Assembly: GCA_937872125.1 (NCBI GenBank)
Contig: CALMNY010000477.1
Coordinates: 1-10,821 of the forward strand
DNA: 10,821 nucleotides
DNA from: an uncultured Candidatus Competibacteraceae bacterium
Lineage (GTDB): Bacteria > Pseudomonadota > Gammaproteobacteria > Competibacterales > Competibacteraceae
Reading direction: 5' to 3'
The position numbers and the translations under genes are program-made. The notes under the pieces were generated by a model that did not search any database, was not told where the DNA came from, and worked only from the letters and a program-made list of their open reading frames with translations. Each line of letters begins with the position of its first letter. The stretch's first letter is position 1. Shown here in pieces: positions 1 through 4,663 of the stretch.

Positions 1-491
1 GGCGGCGCGGCATCCCGATTGGCAACCTCACCAGCCAATTCTTCGCCAATCTCTATCTCGATGACCTCGATCACTGGCTCAAGGAACAATGCCGGGTTCC
101 CGCTTATCTTCGTTATGTTGATGACTTGGTGCTGCTGGCCGACGTCAAGACCGAACTGCACGACCATCATGCGGCGCTGGCCGATTACCTGAGCCGGGAA
201 CGGCTGCGCCTGCACCCGCGCAAAGCTCAGGTCAGCCGCACGGGCGATGGTTTGAACCTGCTCGGCTACCTCGTCTTTCCCCACCGGCGGCGACTGCGCA
301 ACGACAACGGCCTGCGCTTCCGGCGGCGCTTGCGGCAATTCGCCCGCGCCTATGCGCAAGGTCGCCTCTGCCTCGCGGACATCAACCCCAGCGTCCAAGC
401 CTGGCTCGGCCACGCCCGCCACGCCGACACCTTCGGCCTGTGTCAAAGCATCTTCAATGCGGTATCTTTCACGCGGGGAGCGGACCGATAG
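1..491 (+). CDS. DGR reverse transcriptase, 3' part (5' end outside window)
   Basis: The reading frame is open from base 3 (codon CGG) to the TAG at 489-491, so about 162 C-terminal residues are present and the start lies upstream. Near the left edge it reads GIPIGNLTSQFFANLYLDDL. The IGxxxSQ form of RT motif 4 is the signature of diversity-generating-retroelement RTs, where group II introns have QGxxxSP. It is followed by the catalytic YVDD box at about 114-125, then a LHPRKAQ...LLGYLVFP stretch (motifs 6-7) and the DGR-typical tail VQAWLGHARHADT. The family copies a template-repeat RNA with adenine-specific errors and directs the cDNA into a variable repeat in a target gene. An A-rich template repeat starts within a few tens of bases of the stop, which supports the call. 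RT motifs 1-3, any Avd partner and the target gene are off the window. Confidence 0.93.
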   Translation, partial: RRGIPIGNLTSQFFANLYLDDLDHWLKEQCRVPAYLRYVDDLVLLADVKTELHDHHAALADYLSRERLRLHPRKAQVSRTGDGLNLLGYLVFPHRRRLRNDNGLRFRRRLRQFARAYAQGRLCLADINPSVQAWLGHARHADTFGLCQSIFNAVSFTRGADR

Positions 492-499
492 GCGGCCCC

Positions 500-618
500 C
501 TGGCGGTGCGGGGCGGCTCCTGGAACAACAAACCCGACAGGGTGCGTTCCGCCAACCGCAACAGGAACAACCCGACCCACCGCAACAACAACCAGGGCTT
601 TCGTTTGGTCAGCCCGCC
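500..618 (+). repeat. DGR template repeat (TR), adenine-rich
   Basis: Just after the RT stop lies a segment whose frame (506-613) reads VRGGSWNNKPDRVRS, then ANRNRNNPTHRNNNQ, then GFRLVS. This is the C-terminal signature of a C-type-lectin/FGE-sulfatase fold with asparagine at nearly every variable position. Nine AAC codons are present, and 27 of the 80 bases at 521-600 are A in otherwise G+C-rich DNA. AAC is the classic DGR template codon, because changing its first two A's gives many amino acids and no stop. No start codon or ribosome-binding site fits this frame, so it is read as template rather than gene. Exact ends are uncertain because the matching VR is not in the window; 500-618 is an estimate from the fold boundaries. 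Confidence 0.88.
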
Positions 619-630
619 CGCGATCCAGAG

Positions 631-654
631 CCGCCGCGTTCACGAATGCGGCGG
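631..654. other. 10-bp hairpin/cruciform with CACG tetraloop after the TR
   Basis: The arms 631-640 (CCGCCGCGTT) and 645-654 (AATGCGGCGG) pair over ten positions with one G-T wobble, leaving a four-base CACG loop. No U-tract follows, so a simple Rho-independent terminator is unlikely. In studied DGRs a short-stem, tetraloop hairpin/cruciform lies just downstream of the variable repeat and promotes retrohoming. A similar structure next to the TR could be a copy of that tail or could bound the TR RNA. Pairing is read directly; the role is inferred. Confidence 0.7.
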
Positions 655-675
655 GGGCGAGGCGCGGGTGATCAT

Positions 676-694
676 GAGTCCGCTTCCGGGACTC
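676..694. other. Second small hairpin downstream of the TR
   Basis: GAGTCC (676-681) pairs perfectly with GGACTC (689-694) around a seven-base loop. It lies 22 bases after the stronger hairpin. It may help end or stabilise the TR transcript, or be incidental; no poly-T run follows. Confidence 0.45.
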
Positions 695-854
695 GCAGGG
701 ACGGGAGCGCCGAATAGTCTTGCCAAGGATGACGGGGCGCGGGGCCGGAGGATCACCGAAGGCTCCGTGTCTTTAATTAGGGCTTAAGACGTTCGCTTTC
801 TGTCAGATAAAAGATGGGTTCCCTATGGATAGGCAGGGCATTCATATCAAGATC

Positions 855-860
855 AAGAGG
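855..860 (+). promoter_or_regulatory. Ribosome-binding site that fixes the antitoxin start
   Basis: AAGAGG ends nine bases before the ATG at 870. A GTG immediately before it (867) is in frame, but the spacing and the better start codon favour the ATG. Confidence 0.6.
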
Positions 861-869
861 TGAATAGTG

Positions 870-1124
870 ATGAAGCAAACCATAGAAATCGATTGCCCAG
901 CGGAAATTCTGCTGAATTTACACCTCAATGCCGAAGGCTTTGCGGAATATCTTAAACGGCAGGCGGCAATCAGTTTATTCAAGGAGGGCCAATTATCGTC
1001 AGGAACCGCTGCCGCCTGGCTGGTAATGCCACGCACGGAGTTTTTGTATCTCGCTATGCAGGCCGGCGCGGCCCTACTCGATGATTCCGCTGATGATTAC
1101 ACCCGTGAAACGGCATTGCTATGA
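870..1124 (+). CDS. UPF0175-family antitoxin
   Basis: This is an 84-residue protein starting MKQTIEID. Residues about 32-65 read AAISLFKEGQLSSGTAAA followed by PRTEFLYLA. That matches the UPF0175 core, in which a 'lyeeGkiSlgkAA...ms..eFl' segment forms a helix-turn-helix-like unit. UPF0175 proteins are usually encoded directly upstream of DUF3368 PIN-domain toxins and act as their antitoxins. The next gene is exactly that, and it overlaps this stop codon as ATGA, which implies translational coupling. Autoregulation of the promoter is typical of such antitoxins, though no operator is obvious. Codon use is more A+T-rich than in the surrounding genes, suggesting separate acquisition. Confidence 0.85.
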   Translation: MKQTIEIDCPAEILLNLHLNAEGFAEYLKRQAAISLFKEGQLSSGTAAAWLVMPRTEFLYLAMQAGAALLDDSADDYTRETALL

Positions 1125-1594
1125 TTGTTTTTTCCAACACCACGCCATTTGTCGCGTTGGCCAGCATCCAACAACTGGACTTGATGCCGCGCCTGTTTCA
1201 GCGCATCCACGTTGTTGAGGAAGTGGTTGCTGAATGTCGCGCCGGTGGCCGTATCCCCGTTCCCGAATTAACGCGATTGCCTTGGATACAGGTCGTGAGC
1301 GCAACCCCTTTGGTTTATTCCACGTTGTTGCTGGCGCTGGATAAAGGCGAAAAACATACTTTGGATATGGCGATTCAATATCGCGCCGACTGGGTGATTA
1401 TTGATGAAAAGATTGGGCGAAATGTTGCTGAATATCTTGGATTGAATGTGGTTGGCACTTTGGGGATATTGCTCAAGGCCAAACAGGCAGGCTGGATTGC
1501 ATCTTTTAGCCAGAGTGTGATGGCCATGCAATCACAAGGTATTTTTTATCATCCCCGCCTGATCAGGAAATTAGCAACAGCCGTAGGAGAATAA
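1121..1594 (+). CDS. DUF3368-family PIN-domain toxin (VapC-like RNase)
   Basis: This 157-residue protein begins MIVFSNTTPFVALASI, the strand-1 signature of DUF3368 PIN proteins. The usual PIN aspartate is replaced here by Asn6; an N at this site is common in this subfamily. Further acidic residues at PIN positions are Glu34/Glu35 (VVEEVVAEC), Asp74/Glu77 (LDKGEKHTLDMA) and Asp95 (VIIDEKIGRNVA). The diagnostic LGLNVVGTLGILLKAKQAG segment follows at about 106-124. PIN toxins are Mg-dependent ribonucleases that cut tRNA, rRNA or mRNA and are held in check by the cognate antitoxin. The start overlaps the antitoxin stop by four bases. The first 60 bases count 29/60 G+C, well below the neighbouring operon. 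Whether the Asn6 form retains nuclease activity cannot be told from sequence. Confidence 0.87.
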   Translation: MIVFSNTTPFVALASIQQLDLMPRLFQRIHVVEEVVAECRAGGRIPVPELTRLPWIQVVSATPLVYSTLLLALDKGEKHTLDMAIQYRADWVIIDEKIGRNVAEYLGLNVVGTLGILLKAKQAGWIASFSQSVMAMQSQGIFYHPRLIRKLATAVGE

Positions 1595-1617
1595 GTTCTG
1601 TAGTTCTGTAAGTTCTG
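1594..1617. repeat. Three short direct repeats of AGTTCTG
   Basis: AGTTCTG occurs at 1594-1600, 1602-1608 and 1611-1617, starting within the toxin stop region. It may be an operator-like array or simple slippage DNA; nothing here decides between them. Confidence 0.5.
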
Positions 1618-1666
1618 CACAGGATGTATCCGACATGCGCATGGTCGGGCAGCGCTCTGCTTTGCT

Positions 1667-1696
1667 CTGGCTCTCACGCTGGAGCGTGGGAGCCAG
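1667..1696. repeat. Palindromic REP-like element between TA pair and caspase operon
   Basis: CTGGCTCTCACGCT (1667-1680) faces AGCGTGGGAGCCAG (1683-1696). The arms pair over 14 positions with one wobble around GG, with the innermost pairs likely open as loop. This CCACGCT/AGCGTGG-type palindrome resembles dispersed intergenic repeats of proteobacterial genomes. It may also end the toxin-antitoxin transcript, although no T-run follows. Confidence 0.65.
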
Positions 1697-1749
1697 TCCA
1701 GACGTTCCAGCGCTGCTGATCCCGAAACTGTCAGTGAGAATCTGAGCCG

Positions 1750-3411
1750 ATGAGCCGAGACCGCTACCGTATTCACGAGCCAACCGCCCCGCATTTCCTC
1801 GCCTGGATAGGCGTCTGGTTACTCTTGGTGGCCATGCCGCTCGCCTGGGGTGCCGAGCGGATGGCGCTGGTGATTGGCAACGCCCAATACTCAAACGAGC
1901 GGCCGCTGATCAACACACTCAACGATGCGCGGGCGGTGGCGGAACAGCTTCGCGGCCTGGGGTTCGAGGTCGCGTTGCACGAGAATCTGGCGGCGATCCC
2001 GATGCGGCGCGAGATCAACCGCTACCTGGAGGAGGTGAAGGGGCGGGAGGGCACGGTGCTGTTTTACTACTCCGGGCACGGGATGCAGGACCGCTACCGT
2101 GCCAGCTACCTGATTCCCGTTGATGCCAAGGTGACCGGACAGGAAGACATCGTGGCCTATGGTGTCGGTTTGAACGATATTCTGGAAAAAATGGGGGAAC
2201 GGCCGCGCAACGCGGTGAGTCTGGTGATCGTGGACGCCTGCCGTGATAACCCGTTTGCCTCGCAGCGGGGCGGCAAGGGGCTGGGGCGGGTGGACGCCGG
2301 GCGGGGCACGCTGGTGCTGTACGCGGCGGGTCCGGGCCAGACCGCCGACGACCGGCCCAACGAGTCGAATGGACTATTCACGCAGCATTTGTTGAAAGTG
2401 CTGCCCCAGCCGGGGCTGGACCTGGAGGACGCCTTCGACCGGGTAGCGGAGGCGGTGGAACGAGCCAGCAACGGCCATCAGGTCCCGTACAAGGAAGGCG
2501 ATTTGCGCGGCAAGTTTTATCTGGCGGGCGCGGCTTCAGCAGCGCCGCCCACAACACCCCCCGCAACACCTCCGACAGTGCTCCCCGCAACGTCGAACGA
2601 CGACCAGACCCTTTGGCAATCGGCGGAACGTTGTGGAACGGCAGCGTGTTTTCAGGCGTATTTGAATCAGTATCCCAATGGCCGGTTTGCGGCGATGGCC
2701 AAGGCGCGACTGCAACCGCAATCGCCGCCGCCGGTCGTGCCGGAAACGCCCCCCCGGCTGGCCTCGAAAGAGCCGCCGGCATCCATACCAGCCCCCGTCG
2801 AGCTGCCGCCTGCATACCCCACGGCGCCGACGCCCACACGTAGCACGACCGGGCCGAGCTTCGATTGCCGCAAGGCGCAATATGAGTCGGAACGCCTGAT
2901 TTGCGCCTCGGCCAGAGTTTCCAGTCTGGATGTCCAGATGGCCAATGCCTACCGAAGCGTTGAATCCCGGCTAGCGCCGCAACAGCGCAGCGCGCTGCGC
3001 AAAACCCAGGACTACTGGCTCCGCCAGGTTCGCGACCGCTGCCTGTCTGAAGCCTGCCTGGTCAGTGAATATAACAAACGCATTGAGGAACTGACGGCGG
3101 ACTCCGGACCGGTCGCATTCCAGGATGCGTTCGCTTCCAGGGGTGAGGGAGGGCCGAGCTTCGATTGCCGCAAGGCGCAATATGAGTCGGAACGCATGGT
3201 GTGCGCCTCGGCGGAACTGTCACGGCTGGATCGCCAGATGGCCGAGACCTATCGGGCAACGGCATCCGGACTGGCTGCCGAATCGCGCGCTGCACTGCGC
3301 AAGGCCCAGGACTACTGGCTCCGCCAGATTCGGGATCGTTGTCAGTCCGAAGCCTGCCTGGCCAGCGAATACCGGAACCGAATCCGGGAACTGGAAGCCT
3401 ATTACCGTTGA
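1750..3411 (+). CDS. Secreted caspase-like (C14) protease with tandem LprI-like domains
   Basis: This 553-residue protein starts at the ATG at 1750. An N-terminal hydrophobic segment (about 18-33) ending in AWGA indicates export. The caspase p20-like domain runs from about 36 to 260: it opens with RMALVIGNAQY, has catalytic His110 in YYSGHGMQ and Cys164 in IVDACRDNPF, and has the YLIPVDA loop after the histidine. The dyad looks intact. A Pro-rich linker follows, then a short FQAYLNQYPNGRFAAMAKARL segment (301-321) of the kind often found after bacterial caspases. A second Pro-rich linker leads to two LprI/DUF1311-like domains, about 368-467 and 468-553. Each has four cysteines (373, 385, 431, 436 and 473, 485, 531, 536) and a QDYWLRQ motif. 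LprI proteins are exported and some inhibit lysozyme. It lacks the metacaspase acidic DxDGDE stretch of the last caspase. It is the first gene of the cluster, seven bases before the deacetylase. The substrate is unknown. Confidence 0.9.
   Translation: MSRDRYRIHEPTAPHFLAWIGVWLLLVAMPLAWGAERMALVIGNAQYSNERPLINTLNDARAVAEQLRGLGFEVALHENLAAIPMRREINRYLEEVKGREGTVLFYYSGHGMQDRYRASYLIPVDAKVTGQEDIVAYGVGLNDILEKMGERPRNAVSLVIVDACRDNPFASQRGGKGLGRVDAGRGTLVLYAAGPGQTADDRPNESNGLFTQHLLKVLPQPGLDLEDAFDRVAEAVERASNGHQVPYKEGDLRGKFYLAGAASAAPPTTPPATPPTVLPATSNDDQTLWQSAERCGTAACFQAYLNQYPNGRFAAMAKARLQPQSPPPVVPETPPRLASKEPPASIPAPVELPPAYPTAPTPTRSTTGPSFDCRKAQYESERLICASARVSSLDVQMANAYRSVESRLAPQQRSALRKTQDYWLRQVRDRCLSEACLVSEYNKRIEELTADSGPVAFQDAFASRGEGGPSFDCRKAQYESERMVCASAELSRLDRQMAETYRATASGLAAESRAALRKAQDYWLRQIRDRCQSEACLASEYRNRIRELEAYYR
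2851..3411 (+). repeat. In-gene tandem duplication, 300-nt period (LprI-like units)
   Basis: Unit 1 begins at 2851 and unit 2 at 3151. The first 45 bases (2851-2895 and 3151-3195) are identical. The QDYWLRQ region (about 3007-3027 and 3307-3327) is also nearly identical, and all four cysteines are spaced exactly 100 residues apart between units. Middles have diverged. This points to a duplication with partial homogenisation. Confidence 0.9.
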
Positions 3412-3418
3412 TCCCGCG

Positions 3419-4663
3419 ATGGAAAACGAATCTTCGACCCTGCGCCGCTTCTGCTGGCTGGCTCTTGCGGTTAGTTTTTTGCTGCTATCGCCCACGCCGG
3501 CGGTAGCCGGCTACGCGGGACCCACCGTAGTCGCCAAGGCCAATCGCCATTTGTGGCCCGACGCCATCAAGACGCCGGCGGCGTTTGACAAGGCTTCGCG
3601 GGCGGCGCTGCTGGTCTATATCCTGACCTTGCAGGATCTGCAAAAGGCTTCCGAGGCTGACCTGCGCGCATTGATGAAGGTCAATCGCCCCAATCAAGCA
3701 TCCGTGGACAACTGGTTGAGGAAAGAGATCGAGTCATCATTCCAGCGTTATCGGCAGGCTTCGGCAACCTGCGTCGCCAATGACTGGACCTGTGTAGAAA
3801 GCGTCGCGGCGTCGGAAACTTTACTGAATCAGGCTCAGGCGTGGAACCGGAATATTCCCCATGCGCTTTCAGCCTGGCGAAATGACTTTGAGCGGTTCTG
3901 TCGCGCCTATGCGGCTGAACAGATGCGATTGGCAGCGCTCTTGCCGGGAGTGAGCAGCGAAATTGCTCGCTTTAATGATCAGGAATGGAACGGCGACGAC
4001 GTGGCGGACCGGCAGTTTTTCCTGACGTTTGACGACGGCCCCAGCCCTGTTCGAGGTGAAACGGACGCCACGTTGAACATGCTGGACGCAAAGGGTAAAA
4101 GCGCGGTTTTTTTCCTGCTGGGCGAGAATTTGCAGAATCGCCTGCATCGGAGCGATGGGTCTTCGCTGGCACGGCTTTATCAGAATCAATGCGTCGCCTC
4201 GCATGGCTGGCAACACCGATCCCATGCGCAGTGGAGTCAGTGGCAGGACTCGGTCAAGCGCACGCAATCCTTGTTGAATTCGACCCTGCCCAAAGACAGC
4301 GTTCTGCCCTTGTTCCGGCCGCCCTATGGCCAGCGCAAAGCAGACAGTGGGGCGTTTTTTCAGTCGCAATCGCTGCACGTAGCTTTATGGAATCTGGACT
4401 CGCAGGATTGGAATTCCCGTCTGAACGCCGATGAGGTCGTCAACCGGATCATCGCGTTGATGCTGATCAAGCGGCGCGGCGTAGTGCTGTTTCACGATAT
4501 TCACCCCAAGGCGAGAGCCGCATTGCCGGCTCTCTTTGATGTGCTCGGCCATGCGGTGGATTGGGGGGATTGCCATCAGTTGCCATGCAGTGGTGGGTAT
4601 CGGTCTGGAGCGGCTGGAGTGGTGAAACGAGACTTTAACCCATGCGAAACGGCGATACCCTGA
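3419..4663 (+). CDS. Exported NodB-type polysaccharide deacetylase (CE4)
   Basis: This is a 414-residue protein. The ATG at 3419 is chosen because it follows the caspase stop by seven bases and gives a clean signal peptide (hydrophobic 11-24, cleavage near AVA-G at 30/31). An earlier in-frame ATG at 3125 would run through the caspase's LprI repeat. All CE4 motifs are visible: TFDDGPSP with Asp205/Asp206; SHGWQH with metal ligands His262/His266; RPPYG at 300-304; DSQDW; and LFHD with His359. The family uses a divalent metal to remove N- or O-acetyl groups from peptidoglycan, chitin-like or other exopolysaccharides. About 165 residues ahead of the domain (31-198) are helical, with a few cysteines (CVANDWTC, FERFCRAY), and belong to no family I recognise. 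The gene overlaps the kinase start by 22 bases, implying coupling. Confidence 0.88.
   Translation: MENESSTLRRFCWLALAVSFLLLSPTPAVAGYAGPTVVAKANRHLWPDAIKTPAAFDKASRAALLVYILTLQDLQKASEADLRALMKVNRPNQASVDNWLRKEIESSFQRYRQASATCVANDWTCVESVAASETLLNQAQAWNRNIPHALSAWRNDFERFCRAYAAEQMRLAALLPGVSSEIARFNDQEWNGDDVADRQFFLTFDDGPSPVRGETDATLNMLDAKGKSAVFFLLGENLQNRLHRSDGSSLARLYQNQCVASHGWQHRSHAQWSQWQDSVKRTQSLLNSTLPKDSVLPLFRPPYGQRKADSGAFFQSQSLHVALWNLDSQDWNSRLNADEVVNRIIALMLIKRRGVVLFHDIHPKARAALPALFDVLGHAVDWGDCHQLPCSGGYRSGAAGVVKRDFNPCETAIP

Larger units (their letters stand above)
492..869. other. Non-coding DGR 3' region and upstream region of the TA pair
   Basis: This 378-base interval has no convincing gene. It holds the template repeat, the 631-654 and 676-694 hairpins, a weak imperfect hairpin around 746-767 (CGGAG/CTCCG arms, 12-base loop) followed by TGTCTTTA, and an A+T-richer stretch from about 770 to 869 ahead of the antitoxin gene. 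A possible promoter there pairs TTAAGA (784-789) with GATAAA (806-811) at a 16-base spacing; this is weak. The open frame running through the TR to 787 has no usable start and low-complexity content, and is not called as a gene. Confidence 0.6.

Noticed and set aside
1..491. Group II intron or retron reverse transcriptase
   Set aside because: The motif is IGNLTSQ rather than QGxxxSP, no maturase or HNH domain follows the RT, and a TR lies just downstream.
440..787. Open frame through the template repeat as a gene
   Set aside because: It has no ribosome-binding site, begins inside the RT gene, and its only meaningful part is the template peptide; the rest is low-complexity.
3125..3418. Upstream start for the deacetylase gene
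   Set aside because: It would extend the protein through the caspase's LprI repeat in another frame and bury the signal peptide seen after 3419.
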